Positions 10,035 to 23,299 are shown, numbered from the stretch's first letter. The stretch is 64,000 bases of DNA from Leptasterias polaris (GCA_037783415.1 JAZGTN010000063.1:62001-126000), one strand, 5' to 3'. Notes: generated from the sequence alone by a model not told the origin. Program-made: numbers and translations.

Positions 10035-12695
10035 CTGGAAAGCAACAAGTAACACTGTGCTTCATCACAACATCAATGAACGATTTAAACACCAATTGAA
10101 GTGAACAATTAAAGAAAACAATCAATCATTATCATAATAAAAATAAATCAACAAAATTGTTTAACGAGATATTATTTCCCACTAGAAATAATATGAGATA
10201 TTTTCATCTCATTCCAACAAAATAATATTGACACCAGATTAAAAAGATAAGTCAATAAAAAATGAACGTTATTTCTTCTATTCGATAACATCAAAGGCTC
10301 CGTACAAAACACAGTGCTTCATATGTCATTTACAAACCCCATCTACCGTAATAATCTTAATTAAAAAATATACATGGATAAAAAGCATTATAACACAATG
10401 GATAAGAATATACTGGTACTGTATTAGTATATTAAAAAATATGCATAATAAATATTCATATTTACATATTAATATGTTATCTGTTACAAAAGCTGCTGAA
10501 GTTAAAATAATAACATAAGTGTTGTTTATTATGTTACAATTGTAATACTGTTACAAATTTCTTACAAGTGAGGTCACAATATCAACAAAGCATTGGATAT
10601 ATACGATCGAAGCATTAATAAACCCAGTAATGCATTTTAGTATTGTTGAACAATAGTATAAATAGTATTTTAACAAGATGAATACACAACAACATGATAA
10701 TTTTATCACACATACGTAAAGTCCCGTCTGGATCGAAAGCTATGACCATCTCCCCTACTAGTTTAAGTGTGTATATATATATATGTATATATTTACATCA
10801 AATACATAAACATATATGTAACATCCAGGTAACAATAATGTTACAATGATGATACTCTTCCAAGAGATACACATTATACGGTATTGCCTCTAACAATTTC
10901 TTTTTGTATACAAATTTATGTATTTTAAAAATCAGATCCACAATATCCACAATCAAAAACAGTACGAGCTCGAGTTGAACTAATTATCAAAAGATCCACT
11001 CCAACTACATGTACAATGTGTTTCAAATGCAATTTGCTTTGCAGTTGTAAGCTACACACAAAGAAACTGTCATAGCAAACAGTTAAACATCAAGTATTTT
11101 AACAGCATCCTTAAGTTACCATTGTGAATAAAAGATTGCTGGTGAATTTTTAGTGAAATTGCTCTTGACGCGGTTTTTAATAGTTTGACTTTTGAAAACT
11201 CATTTTGACCCTTTAAAAACAATCAACGATCATCAAACCCCAAAATATATCAAGGTTCAATCACACCCGAGGAGTTTATGTGCTTTGTTATAAGACTCAG
11301 GAAAGTTAGCACCGTATACAGTGTTTTATCCTAGATTGATTGGTTTGGGGCAAAAACTATAATAAGAGTGTAATATCACTATCAGCCTTGCTTAATTATA
11401 CATGTACATGAACACCCACTCAGTCAAGAGAATATGTAAACACAGTCATTGCATACACCACATCAGCTAATGCTGTTTATGGCGATGGTGCTGTTAAGTT
11501 TTCGATGTGTTGCCAAATGGAAGGACATTTATTTCCTGTTAAAAACGTGCACCATGTGCATAAGTGAAGTGTTGTTCCACACAATATTTCAAAAAATAAT
11601 AAAATACAACACATAATTTGTATTACAAATAAATAGGTATTACTATTTCAGGCCATTTGTTTTAACTACTTGGAATACGGAATCGCCGCCCGAAACAAAA
11701 TTGTGTTTTGAAAAAATAAATAAATAAAATTGCCGCCCAAATTTTGTGTGTAAAGAGGTTTAGATTACCCTTCTTCTGAAAAGAGGTAACAGAATTATTA
11801 CAAATTTGGCAAACTTTTTACTATTGTTTCTGTATAATAAATTCGCACTGGAAGAGTATCAAACACAATGGCATTTTACATAGTTTTAAAGTGAGGTTAG
11901 AGACCCGATATTTCCCCAGTTTCATAAGCACAATTGGAAAAGCTCCTCTTTAACCCATCTTAAAATATCACAATCTGAAAGTGATTTTGGGGACTGTTTT
12001 ATTTTGGTTTCGTATGTTAACCTCGTTGTTTGAAAAATTGTAACATCTTGTTGACATTCATAACAGTTAGATATATAAAAATGTCATCTTAATTTTTGTT
12101 TTCAATAAATGAATCCCAATATTAAATAAATTAATAGCAGTGACTGAAAGTTGAGGTGTACATTTAAAAAATATTGAACAAGCGCATTTACCAATGCAAA
12201 TGGTAAGAATCTCTTTTTAACTTTATATGGTATTTTTTACAATAATCAAGTTGTACGAATAAGCTTTATACATATACAGGAAAATGGTTAGCCCTTCACT
12301 ACTTGATTATCTGTCCAAACGTTTTCATAGTTGTACAAAATGTTGGCATTCATCAAAGAATGAATAGTTGCACTACAACTCGACTTTACAATAAATAGGC
12401 CAAAGAATAAAACAACAACACAATCCTAGTAACTTTTAAAAATAACAACCAGTGAACTACATGCACACACAAATTATTTATTTAAATTGCACATTATCAA
12501 CAATAACCTAAAACCAGATCAGATTGATTACAAAAATAAAATTCCATTAAAAAAGAAGATCTCAATACTGGTAAGTGAGAATGAAGTTCTTTCTCAAATG
12601 CAAGGCTTTATAGCCACTGTAGCTTATTAAAATGAATAAACTTGCTGTTCAGCAATATAGGTTTTCAAAAGTAATTTGGAGCTGAAAAATTTATT

Positions 12696-12721
12696 ATTGA
12701 TTAATTTTGTAATTAATCAAT
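12696..12721. repeat. Perfect 11-bp inverted repeat
   Basis: ATTGATTAATT and AATTAATCAAT flank a 4-base loop. The background is very AT-rich, so chance is possible. Confidence 0.5.
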
Positions 12722-13689
12722 AGTTTTATTAATTTATTAAAATTGATTTATTTTGTTATTAAAGGTTTTCAAAACACAACACTTTCAGGAATCTTTAAAA
12801 AACAAAACTGTAAAAAGACAAATTAAACAGTCTACATCTTAGCCATAAAACCAATGAGATTGGTTTGAATATTAAACATACTACATGTTATGCTGTCAAA
12901 TATTTTATGATCAAAAGAAAGCTGCAGAAATGTTAATTATTTAATTTGTTCATTCATGTTATAATAAAAATATGAAGCTATGCACAATGCAATCACATTT
13001 GCATAACGCCTTTTTTGATGTTAACTTTACATGCGTGTTTTTTTTTAATGGATTAAATAAATGCTGGTTATTGTTTTTTTAATATTGCAAAAGTTTATTG
13101 AATTTTTGGATACATTTTGAGATTCGAAAATAGTATACTTCTAGTCCACATATTGAGATTTTGTATTGGGCCCACTGCAAGTCCTTGACTTGTACTTGTA
13201 GGGTATCAGTGTAAAGTGTGACTAACAAACTGATGCAGGACAGGCTCTTGTATCAAAGTCTATGCGGTGTACTTTGAGCATATTTAGTGCACATCTAATT
13301 TTACAGTGTTGTCCTGAATATGAGGCATCTTTTCCAGAATGAGAACATTTATGTTAACAGTAAAGCTGCGAGTTTCACTTGCCGAACATTTTGGGGATGT
13401 AAAACTTTCATTTTCACTCTTTCATTTTTGAGCACACAGCATAAGAAAACCAAACAGGCCACATACTAATAATACCAAAATAATAAAAATAAATAAATAA
13501 ATAATAAGAGAGATTCATCTTTCTTTTTTAAAATTGTGTGTACTTGCACATTGTGGGAAATCAACCACAGCCAACCTATGCGCAAACAAATAAATAATAA
13601 GCTTGACTATTTAATCGTTAGCCAATTTTTTACACCATAAATTATATTGGCTGATTAAATGTCCATAAAATGTAATACACTTGGCAGCT

Positions 13690-14045
13690 TCTCGTGTGTG
13701 GCCGAGCTGACCCAAGCTCTGGTGTTATCAGGGTATGGGTTCGAATCCTGGTCATGTCACTTGTGCCCTTGAGCAAGGCACTTAACCATAATTGCTTTGA
13801 AAAAAAAGTTGGGAAGGTAGTGCATTCTGCTCTACCAGCCAGGCTCCTAGTGGATGATGATACCCATGCCTACATCCTTACGAACTGTTAAAGGGAGTAA
13901 CCCTGTTTCAGCCCCAGGAGTGGGTGGCAACGTGTCCCTGGTGACAGTTGAATTGGGTCGAGAGCCCAAAATCACTGAAGTGTAGCCCTCATATTCGAAG
14001 TGGCCATCCGTGACCTTGTGATGTGATCTCTCATAAAAAAAAATT
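13690..14045 (+). mobile_element. tRNA-derived SINE
   Basis: The head contains an A-box-like TGGCCGAGCTG and a B box GGTTCGAATCC at tRNA-like spacing. A conserved-looking middle follows (CTTGAGCAAGGCACTTAACC), then a body of about 230 bp and an A-rich end near 14035. RNA polymerase III promoter boxes, body and A-rich tail in this order define a tRNA-type SINE. Short ORFs across it are not genes. Confidence 0.75.
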
Positions 14046-14308
14046 ATAAAAAACTATTTTAAAAATAAGATCTAAATTTCAAACCCCTGCCACGCCTTTT
14101 CTGACTAGGACTCTGTCTTTAAATACACAGAGGAAGAATCCAACTAGAGCTAAATAATGGCTTTGAAGTGGAATCATGAAAATGGTTTTGTTGTGCCCGG
14201 GTAAGAGAATTTCTTATAATGCCCCATACATAAATCTGCCTAGCGAATAGTTAAAGTGCGCTGGGGCAGCTTTTTCCTAAAGAGATGTAAAAAGCCACGC
14301 AAGCGCAC

Positions 14309-14538
14309 TATAGATAGGTTGCAGTATGACGTAAGTCAGCCATCTTTACGGGCAATTTGGAACACACAGTCATGCGTTACGCGTGAAAACGGCGTGCATC
14401 ACGCGAACATTTCACAAAACTCATTGCATGATTGGTTAGTGAATGACGCGGCTGCGTTAATAATTTGAGCGCTTGACGCGCCTGCAAGCCAAAATGCCAT
14501 TTGCCCGTAAAGATGGCGTCTACTGGGAACTATCTATA
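14309..14538. mobile_element. 230-bp element with inverted termini (MITE-like)
   Basis: The left end begins TATAGATAGG and the right end finishes CTATCTATA. An internal pair, CCATCTTTACGGGCAA and TTGCCCGTAAAGATGG, extends the inverted repeat to about 45 bp with some mismatches. The centre is rich in ACGCG motifs. A TA target duplication is possible but cannot be separated from the terminus. Confidence 0.6.
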
Positions 14539-15276
14539 CCATACATGTAGCAATCATTGTACTGAACCCATGGCAATCAGCGTACTATACCTGTAGTAAC
14601 GGCAGCTCTTTGGTACCTAGAGAATCTATGTTATATTGTATGTTTAATATTATGGTTCATTGAAACTACGACTCCCTCGATGATGACCTGACAATTTCAT
14701 TTTCCCTCGGCTTCTCCTTGGGAAAATAGAATGCTCCATGGACCTCCTCAGTCGTCGTAGTCTTAACCAGCACACTTGAAGCAGTCAATACTTGTTTGAA
14801 ACAGAAAAAACACTGCTCTTGTCTTTGAAGACGAATTCAACAATTGGCAACGATGCAAGAATTAAAGTGTTATTAATGAAACATTCAGTTGCTGTTAAAA
14901 ATTCTAAATTCACACATATGCTAGAATTTCTATTTTTAGTTAGAATTAAGAATTAAAAAAATAAAATGAAACATGCAACTTTCTTGTGATTTACACATAC
15001 ATGTAAAAGGTACACATTTAAAATAAAGAAGATAGACCTACCAATTGAATTGTCCCTTGAAAATCAACATATGATTTTCACTGAGCTTATCACCCTAAAC
15101 AAATAAATTAAGGTAGCACGGTTAATTTTGGGATATCCGAGTTTATCTGGGTTTTCCATGTGCTATTTCCTGATTTTCTAGCTATGTAAAAACTAGTTTT
15201 ATTTTGTTCTTGAAAATACTCAGTAGAGATTGTATATAACAAATGAAAATAAATAGAAATTTGAGAAAATTAAGTT

Positions 15277-16845
15277 CTACTGGAAAGCTTGATGGAAGCG
15301 TGGCAATGCAGAGTGCATATTCGTAAATGGTACTTGCACCATACTGGTATGAATGTTGTCAGTACATTGAGTAGGTGTCCGCATTGTTTGTAGCTGTTGT
15401 TGTGATTGATGCTGCATTTGTGGATGGAGTGGTTGCTGAGATTGCGGGTGGCATATTGTAACAGGGCTGTGAGGTAGTGTGTTAGGTGGGGAAGTGGGTG
15501 TTAAAGTTATGGGTGGAGTTGGTGGTGGTATTGGAGAATGTTGCTGGATTGGTAGAAAGCCTAAAAGTTGACCCAAATCAACAGATCCTGAGTGGAATGA
15601 ATCTGCTCCTGGTATTCCTTTAAGGTTGCCAGAGTCTAAAGATGTATCCACAGTTGTCTTTTCCATCATCACTCTAACAGGTGCCTTAGGTGATGGAATC
15701 TTGTTGCAATCTTGTGCAATCTTGTTGGAGAACCTAGGAGTTGGTACTGGAGGAATCTTTAATAAATCTGTGAACTGGTGAGATGATGTCATTTGTCCAA
15801 CTGAGCATTGATTACCTTGAGGCAGAGGAATATGAAGTTGTCCTTGGAATTGCTGCATGTCTAACATCTGTTGAACAGTTGCTGATCCCACGGTTTGTAA
15901 ATGCTCGCCTAATTTAACCCGTAATTGCTCGCTACTATCATGGCTTTTTCTTGTATGTCTTACAAGATGATCTTTGCGACCAAACCTTTGCCCACAAGCT
16001 TGACACAGGAAGTCTTTTCTGCCTGTATGTACAACCATATGTCGCCTCACATCTTTTCTTGTGTAAAATTGCCTATCACAATGTTCACACCGATGTCTTT
16101 TTTCTTTAGCGCCATTTGATTTTCCTGAATGAAGTTTGATATGTTCAAGTAAACTTTGTGTGTTTCCAAAATCTTTATCACAAATTTTACAAGTGAGCTC
16201 CCCTGACGCTGCAGCATGAAGAGCAATATGCTTTTTAAACCCTGGTTTGGTGTTGTACATTTTCCCACAATCGCCACACCTAAATGATATTTTATTAGGG
16301 TCATGGGTTTGCAAGTGATTCTTTAGGTGATCTTTACGATGAAATTTCTTGTCACAGTATGAACAAATATGAACTTTCATTGGAGAATGGGTCGTCATAT
16401 GGCGTAATAATTTGTATTTTGAGATAAATGCCTTGGTGCAATCACTACTTGTGCAAGGAAAAGGGCGCTCTCCTGAATGGATGTAGCTGTGTGTTTTCAG
16501 TTTGTCAGAATTTAAGAACACCTTTGGGCACAAATGACAAGCATACGTTACAGGTTCTTTTCTGACCTTTGGTTTTGAACTCCCTTGAATAACCTCCTTT
16601 TTGACATGTGTTACTTCTTTGACCTGTTCCACTTGCTTCACTTGTTGATCTTTATTCTTGCGCAGTCGTGACTCTCTTGCATTCAGTCTCCTGCAAAGTT
16701 GTTTGTTTGGTTTCTGTCCTCGTTTGGCTTTCTTTGACTCACAGGAGTGTTGCTCAAGTAGAAAAAATGTCCCAAACATCTGATTACAATTGGAGCATTT
16801 CCATGGTTCACAACTCTTTTTACTGATCTTGTTATTGTTTTTGTC
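15277..16845 (-). CDS. PLAG1: PLAG1/PLAGL-family zinc-finger transcription factor, terminal coding exon
   Basis: A nuclear sequence-specific transcription factor. Numbering from the Met at 16779, seven C2H2 fingers lie at Cys81-His101, Cys109-His131, Cys139-His159, Cys168-His188, Cys197-His217, Cys231-His251 and Cys259-His280. The linkers and core strings [41 protein letters not shown] and RFGRKDHL identify the PLAG family, which binds a GRGGC...GGG bipartite site. The region after finger 7 is Pro/Gln-rich, like an activation domain. Met16779 is not the start: the frame stays open to a splice acceptor (TTTATTAG) before 16845 and encodes an extra CSNC...HSC knuckle. The exon is 523 codons including the stop at 15277-15279. 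Invertebrates usually have one PLAG gene, so the PLAG1/PLAGL1/PLAGL2 distinction may not apply. Confidence 0.93.
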   Translation of the reverse strand, partial: DKNNNKISKKSCEPWKCSNCNQMFGTFFLLEQHSCESKKAKRGQKPNKQLCRRLNARESRLRKNKDQQVKQVEQVKEVTHVKKEVIQGSSKPKVRKEPVTYACHLCPKVFLNSDKLKTHSYIHSGERPFPCTSSDCTKAFISKYKLLRHMTTHSPMKVHICSYCDKKFHRKDHLKNHLQTHDPNKISFRCGDCGKMYNTKPGFKKHIALHAAASGELTCKICDKDFGNTQSLLEHIKLHSGKSNGAKEKRHRCEHCDRQFYTRKDVRRHMVVHTGRKDFLCQACGQRFGRKDHLVRHTRKSHDSSEQLRVKLGEHLQTVGSATVQQMLDMQQFQGQLHIPLPQGNQCSVGQMTSSHQFTDLLKIPPVPTPRFSNKIAQDCNKIPSPKAPVRVMMEKTTVDTSLDSGNLKGIPGADSFHSGSVDLGQLLGFLPIQQHSPIPPPTPPITLTPTSPPNTLPHSPVTICHPQSQQPLHPQMQHQSQQQLQTMRTPTQCTDNIHTSMVQVPFTNMHSALPRFHQAFQ

Positions 16846-17598
16846 CTAATAAACAACAAATGCAAAAAAGAAGAAGCAATAAGCTACATGTTATAGCTTA
16901 TAAGTTAATGTAGCTGTGAAGGTAGGTACAATAAATGATCACTAGTAATTTTAATATACTTTTTAAGAAACAAATATCTAGACATGCAAACACTAGGGGT
17001 TTCGGATAATGGAACTAAAAGAGAAAATTAAGTCAAGTCAAAATTTGATTTTGGTCGAAAACACTGGAAAAATCTCTGAACTTGCTGTTTGGACAATAAG
17101 ACGATAAAGAAACGGTAATATTGGGACCATGACAGGAATTGTGGTGGAAGTATTGATTTTACGTGGAGCAAAAAACCACTACATGTATATACCCATTTAT
17201 GCTTTTATATTTAATAATTTTTATTTCTCACTTTCATAATTTTAATTGTTCACATGTGTAAAACAATTATGTGAACTCTCCACAAGAGGGCGTTATAAAA
17301 GTCAACTGTTAAAAATTAATGACAGTGGTTGGCTGGCCAAATATTATCACAAGAGGGCGCTAAACAAGTTCATTGTTGAAAGTGACAAATTCGTCAGCTG
17401 CCTCAATTTTGAAACTTCTCTAGTACAGGTAAATGTGACACAATCATGATTTGATGTTGTTTATGTTCTAAGTTAGGGCATACGCTTTGATTTGATGTGT
17501 TGGTTGTGTTGTCTGCGACTGCAGTTTCACAAATTCCATGTGTTATAGCAATAGCATAGATAAAAGTTTGGAAAGAAGTATAATAATAATAAAATAAA

Positions 17599-17640
17599 CT
17601 AGACATTAAGTCTTTGTCGACAAACACAAAGCTGTTCCGT
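17599..17640 (-). repeat. Helitron-like 3' terminus (hairpin + CTAG)
   Basis: On the minus strand an imperfect hairpin (GTTTGTCGACAAAG core) is followed by 7-8 bases and CTAG|T at 17602-17599. It marks the low-coordinate edge of the first DR5 satellite block. Confidence 0.5.
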
Positions 17641-17799
17641 GTTGTTTTGCTTCGATTAAGTGCTTCAAAGCTTTAAAGTTGGTCTGATTTCAAGATAGAA
17701 GACTCTTGACCTTTGACAGGCCCTTTTTCACAATTAAGTGTGCCTAAAAACCTAAACCTGGTCTTCATTCTGATACTGATTCGAAAGGAGCTTTTAAAC

Positions 17800-18545
17800 C
17801 AGAAATAAAGATCAACATGGGGCCATGGTAACCCTTGTCTAACATTTAATGCTCAAAGGGTTTATAACTGAAAAGAAATTGAAAATCGGTTGTGTAGTTC
17901 TTGAGATATGGTCCCACTTCCGGTTGACCCAGAAGTAAAGGTCAACATGGGGTCATGGTTACCCAAGGCTAATCTCCAATGCCCAAGGAGTCTAACTGGA
18001 AAAAATGAAAATCGGTTGTGTAGTTCTTGAGATACGGTCTCACTTCCGGTTGACCCGCAATAGGGTCATGGTTACCCAAGGCTAATCTCCAATGCCCAAG
18101 GAATCCATAACTGAAAAAAGTTTGAACTTCGGTTGTGTAGTTCTTGAGATATGGTCCCACTTCCGGTTGACCTGGAAGTAAAGGTCAACATGGGGTCACG
18201 GTTAACCAAGGCTAATCTCCCAAGGAGTCTATAACTGAAAAAAGTTTTAAAATTGGCTGTGTAATTCTTGAGATATGGTCCCACAATTCTGGTTGACCCA
18301 TAGGTAAAGGTCAACAAGGGGTCACGGTTACCCGAGGTTTATCTCCAATGCCCAAGGAGTCTATAACTGAAAAAAATTTGAACTTCTGTTGTGTAGTTCT
18401 TGAGATATGGTCCCACTTCCGGTTGACCTGGAAGTACAGGTCAACATGGGGTCACGGTTATCCAAGGCTAATCTCCAATGCCCAAAGAGTCTATAACTGA
18501 AAAAGTTTGACGATCGGTTGTATACTTTTCGAGATACAGTGGTCT
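17800..18545. repeat. About 120-bp satellite array 1 with DR5 motifs
   Basis: Six or so monomers of about 118-127 bp. Each contains CACTTCCGGTTGACC, AAGTAAAGGTCAACATGGGG, AATGCCCAAGGAGTCTATAA and GTTGTGTAGTTCTTGAGATA. Several monomers carry AGGTCA-ACATG-GGGTCA, for example 17939-17955. The array ends in TGGCTAATTAAATATTCACC. Confidence 0.85.
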
Positions 18546-18699
18546 CAAGATTGGCTAATTAAATATTCACCTCGCTGTAAATGGGCTAATTAATGAAGAA
18601 TTAAAAAAAAAATTACATTGAGAGTTAAGTTCATGTACATGTGTACTAAGCTTCAATTTGATATACATGTAGGATCTAACCCTTTCATATTTACGCTTT

Positions 18700-20430
18700 A
18701 GGATATTAGGTCACATGCACGGTTGTGTAAACAGGTTTTTTTACTTGAAATTTTGTTTATGAAACTGCTGTTACAAGGGTCACCAACTGTTTCAGAAACG
18801 ATATGTTGAAAGAAAAAAAACGTGAATGCTCAGGCTTATACGTAAGCCTGTGACGGTTACATGGTTAAGTGACAGATCTTACGGTTAAACGTTTACATTT
18901 GTACGGTTCGGATAAACGTTGAAAAATTCACTTAAAAAGTGCCGCGTAATGCTGACCATAATAACTGTGATCACGATTTTCACAGCAAACGATCCCATAA
19001 AACACACACACACATATCATTCCCAATTTACAGACTCGTAGTCTTTGTTATTTCAATACAACTGTGCGTACAGCAATATGTGTGAGAAACATTGAACGCT
19101 AGGGGGCGTTCCACAATAATTCAATTGCGCATGCTCGCTTTTGCAGGGTAATTGCGCAAAGTCAAAATGCTGCAATGAAGAATGAAGACACAATGTTTTT
19201 GATCACATGCCGGTTGTGTAAACAGGTTTTTTTACTTAAAATGTTGTTTATGAAACTGCTGTTACACAGGTCAAACTGTTTCAGAAACAGTTACACGTTT
19301 AAAGAAAATAACCGTGAATGCGCAGACGGTTACATGTACGTAGTTAAGTGACAGATCTTACGGTTAAATGTTCACATTTGTACGGACCGGATAAACGTTG
19401 AAAAATTCACTTGAAAAGTGCTGCGAAATGCTGACCATAATAATTGCGATCACGATTTGCACAGCAAACGATCCCATGCCACACACACCCATATCTAAGT
19501 CTTTGTTATTTCATTACTTTGCGTGTGGCATTAGTTGCAAGAAAAACATTGAACGCTAGAGGGTGTTCCACAACAATACGATTGAACGGTTACCCGGTTA
19601 ACCAAACGATAATCCTGTTAAATGTTTAAATGTTTAGCGTTGGGATCAGCATAAAAAATTCACTTGAAAAGTACTGCGAAATGGTGACCATAATAATTGC
19701 AATCACGATTTACACAGCAAGGAACGATCCCATGCCACACACATCCATATCGTTTCCAATTTACAGGCTTAAGTCTTTGTTCATTACTTTGCGTGCGGCA
19801 TTAGTTGCAAGAAACATTGAACGCTAGAGGGCGTTCCACAACAAATCGATTGCACGGTTACCCGGTTAACCAAACGATAATCCTGTTAAACGTTTAAATG
19901 TTTACAGTTGGGATCAGCGTAAACAAATTCACTTGAAAAGTGCTGCGAAATTGTGACCATTACTTTGCGTGCGGCATTAGTTGCAAGAAACAGTGAACGC
20001 TAGAGGGCGTTCCACAACAAATTGATTGCACTTGATCTTTTATTTTGCAGGGTGTCAAAATGCTGTGATTAAAACCCAATGTTTTTGATCGTTTGAGTGG
20101 TTGGGTTAATGGGTTTTTTGTTCATGAAAAGCGTGTTACCAACCATTTCAGAAATGGTTACACAATTACAAAAACAACCGTATATGCGCAGGATTTGTCA
20201 GCCTGCCTGTGACCGTCACACGGTTAACCATTCGATCCTTGTTCTATGATCCGATCAACCGGTTAAACATCTACATTATTACGGTTCGAATAAATGTTTA
20301 AAAATCAGCCTCAAAAAGTGTCGCGGAAATTTGACCATAATAAATGCCAACGGTCACACATGTAACTGACGGTTTCAGAAACGGTTACGGGTTTACTAAA
20401 AAATAACCGTAAATGCATGTAAAGCTAAAT
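18700..20430. repeat. GGTTAAGTGACAG-type tandem repeats, copy A
   Basis: Several imperfect units of about 300-500 bp share GTTAAGTGACAGATCTTACGG, GGATAAACGTTGAAAAATTC, TGCTGACCATAATAA and ACGCTAGAGGGCGTTCCACA. Short ORFs in it differ between copies and have no constraint. Confidence 0.75.
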
Positions 20431-21673
20431 GCTGTTGTATTAAAATCGTAATTGTAACAATTTTCTACCCTGAAATGCCAATCGAGTACGTTATTCTTGT
20501 TTAGGCTAAAACAGTAAATTCATATGGCATATGAGAGTATTGTAATTTTGGCTCTTCACACCCACAAATCCAACACTGACCGTTTAGCCATGGAAAAGGT
20601 AATTTCTCTTTTCCACACCTTTCCTCAATCAGCTCTTTTTATTGCTTTATTGCAACCCTCACAAAAGTTTTGTGTTTGCTACTGGCGGTTTCCTGAAGTA
20701 TTGCCTTTAGAAACCTAAAACAGATCGTTTTCCGGCGAACGGGACCCAAGCGCAGACAAATCTGCCACGGCGGCAAAATCGTCCCGAACACGGCGTTCTG
20801 TTTTTGTACGTTTCCGCTGGAACCTGAATAATGAACTGATCTGAGCGGTGGTACACACGACGCAACGATTCTTGTGAATGAACGTAGACTTGTGTCAGTC
20901 AGCGACATGAATGATGACTCTATGTATATTCTACAAAAACGGCAACAACACGGGTAATAAATGGGTTTAGGACTTGAACGAGTCTAAGAAACCCAAGAAA
21001 ATGCACTGTTAAACTCGTATAGCGCCCTCAATCTTTTAAAAAAGTTAAGTGTTTGACTCCGTTCCGTATATATATAACACATATAAAATTCTAGGCAGAG
21101 TACCCAAGGCGTTAAATTTGCCTGAGAATTTGTGTTTTTTTCTACTGACAACGTTTTAGTATGTTTTGATGCTTTTAAACTGACCGTCAATAAAATCTTT
21201 CTCGTTTTAAGAAACATTTGTGTAATCTAGGACGTTAAATTTGAGCTTAATTGAAAAATTATGTTTCTAGAAGTCGGATTTGTTTTTACTATCTCCATGT
21301 GTTTTGTACACGGGCGAAAACGCGCGATAAATGACGTCATTGTGATGTCGTCCGTAATTTTAGGCCGAAAGGCACATCTACAATATCCCAGAAGTCTAAA
21401 ACTTAAAAAAGTTTGACGATCGGGGGTATACTTTTTGAGATATGGTGATAACAAGGTTGGCTAATTAAATATTCACCTCTCTGTTAAGTGGCTAATTAAT
21501 TAATAATTTTAACACTTATAACATTAAGAGTTAAGTTTGTATTCTAAGCTTCAATTTGATATGGGATCTAACTCTTTAATACTTACAGATTAGGATATTA
21601 GGAACCAACAAAAAACGTGTACAAATGCTATGGGATTTAGGCGGAAACAAAGAAATAGAAAAATAATAAAAAT

Positions 21674-21715
21674 CTAGACATTAGGTGTTTGTGAACAAAC
21701 ACAGAGCTGTTCCTG
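21674..21715 (-). repeat. Helitron-like 3' terminus (hairpin + CTAG)
   Basis: On the minus strand the hairpin GTGTTTGTTCACAAACAC is followed by CTAATGT and CTAG at 21677-21674. The next base is A rather than T. Confidence 0.5.
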
Positions 21716-21984
21716 TTTTCTGATTCATAAAAAAAAATAATAATAATAAAAAACAACCAATCACAAACATTACGACCTTATGACATGTGGTTCAGGAGAT
21801 ATGACTATCTCAATTTTTGAGCTTCCTGTTAAGACCGGGTTGAAAAAAAGAATAAGAAAATTTAAAGTTGGTCTGATTTCAAGATAGAAGATTCTTGACC
21901 TTTGATAGGCCCTTTTTCACTTAAATGTGCCTAAAACCTAAAACTGGTCTTCATTCTGATACTGAATCGAAAGGAGCTTTTAAA

Positions 21985-22075
21985 CCAGAAATAAAGGTCA
22001 ACATGGGGTCATGAATAACCCTTGTCTAACATTTAATGCTCAAAGGGTTTATAACTGAAAAGAAATTGAAAATCT
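21985..22075. repeat. Single DR5 satellite monomer
   Basis: A lone monomer with AAGGTCAACATGGGGTCATG, followed by TAATTA linker sequence rather than further monomers. Confidence 0.7.
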
Positions 22076-22297
22076 AGTAAAAAGGTAAAAAGTGGCTAAT
22101 TAATTAAGAATTTTAACATTTTTTACATTTAGAGTTAAGTTTATGTTCTAAGCTTCAATTTGATATATGAGTTAACTCTTTCGTTTTTGCGCTCTAGGAT
22201 ATTAGGCTTAAACAAAAAACGTGTGCAATTGCTATGGGATTTAGGTCAGAAACAAAGAATAATAATAAAAATAATAATAATCTCGACGAAAACAATA

Positions 22298-22341
22298 GCT
22301 GTTCCGACAGCTAGGTCGGGACAGCTAGGTCGGAACAGCTA
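22298..22341. repeat. AGCTGTTCCG hairpin
   Basis: AGCTGTTCCGAC and GTCGGAACAGCT form an inverted repeat around an internal AGCTAGGTCGGGAC duplication. It is followed by AATAAAAATAATAA and then the CTAG terminus at 22355. Confidence 0.7.
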
Positions 22342-22354
22342 ATAAAAATAATAA

Positions 22355-22390
22355 CTAGACATTAGGTGTTTGTGTACAAACACGAAGCTG
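22355..22390 (-). repeat. Helitron-like 3' terminus (hairpin + CTAG)
   Basis: On the minus strand GTGTTTGTACACAAACAC, then CTAATGT, then CTAG|T at 22358-22355. Confidence 0.6.
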
Positions 22391-22429
22391 TTCCGGTTTT
22401 CTGATTCATAAACAAAATTTAACCCTTGT

Positions 22430-23165
22430 CTAACATTTACTGCTCAAATGGTTTATAACTGAAAAGAAATTGAATATCGGTTGTGTAGTTCTTGAGATGT
22501 GGTCTCACTTCCGGTTGACCTGGAAGTAAAGGTCAACATGGGGTTATGGTTACCCAAGGCTAATCTGCAATGCCCAAGGAGTCTATAACTGAAAAAAGTT
22601 TGAAAATCAGCTGTGTAGTTCTTGAGATATGGTCTTACTTCCGGTTGACCTGGAAGTAAAGGTCAACATGCGGTCACGGTTATCAAGTTTGATCTACAAT
22701 GCCCAAGGAGTTTATAACTGAAAAAAGTTTGAAAATCGGTTGTGTAATTCTTGAGATATGGTCCCACTTCCGGTTGACCCGGAAGTAAAGGTCAACATGG
22801 GGTCACGGTTAATTACCAAGGCTAATCTCCAATGCCCAATGCCCAAGGAGTCTATAACTGAAAAAAGTTTGGAAATCGGTTGTGTAGCTCTTGAGATATG
22901 GTCCCACTTCCGGTTGACCCGGAAGTAAAGGTCAACATGGGGTCACGGTTACCCAAGTTTAATCTACCGTGCATAAGGAATCTATAACTGAAAGAAGTTT
23001 GGAAATCGGTTGTGTAGTTCTTGAGATGGTCCCACTTCCGGTTGACCCGTTAGTAAAGGTCAACATGGGGTCACGGTTGCCCAGGGCTAATCTCAAATGC
23101 CCAAGGAGTCTATAACTGAAAACAGTTTGACAATCGGTTGTATATATTTCGAGATATAGTGGTCT
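22430..23165. repeat. About 120-bp satellite array 2 with DR5 motifs
   Basis: Six monomers of the same satellite as 17800-18545. At least three keep an exact AGGTCA-ACATG-GGGTCA. One has CGGTCA and one GGGTTA as the second half-site. Confidence 0.85.
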
Positions 23166-23299
23166 CAAGATTGGCTAATTAAATATTCACCTCGCTGTAA
23201 ATGGGCTAATTAATTAAGAATAAAAAAAAAATTACATTGAGAGTTAAGTTCATGTACTCCTAAGCTTCAATTTAATATAGGATCTAACTCTTTCATACT

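Larger units (their letters stand above)
8478..15276 (-). other. AT-rich non-coding tract, possible long 3' UTR of PLAG
   Basis: About 6.8 kb with very few long ORFs and no LINE or LTR proteins, unlike the rest of the window. It directly follows the PLAG stop codon on the minus strand. Vertebrate PLAG1 mRNAs have multi-kilobase 3' UTRs, so a long UTR is plausible. It contains one exon-like ORF (9809-10034), a tRNA-derived SINE (13690-14045), a 230-bp inverted-terminus element (14309-14538) and a perfect 11-bp inverted repeat at 12696-12721. Confidence 0.35.
17640..21670. repeat. Higher-order repeat copy A (about 4.1 kb)
   Basis: Order of segments: DR5 satellite, TAATTA-rich linker, GGTTACACGGTTAAG-type repeats (18700-20430), a segment with GAAATGCCAATCGAGTA (20473) and a segment with GGACGTTAAATTTGAGC (21230). 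The same order recurs about 4.1 kb downstream. Confidence 0.75.

Noticed and set aside
16683..16865. Alternative minus-strand ORF overlapping the PLAG exon start
   Set aside because: Out of frame with the zinc fingers and without the PLAG composition. The in-frame exon extends to the acceptor at 16845.
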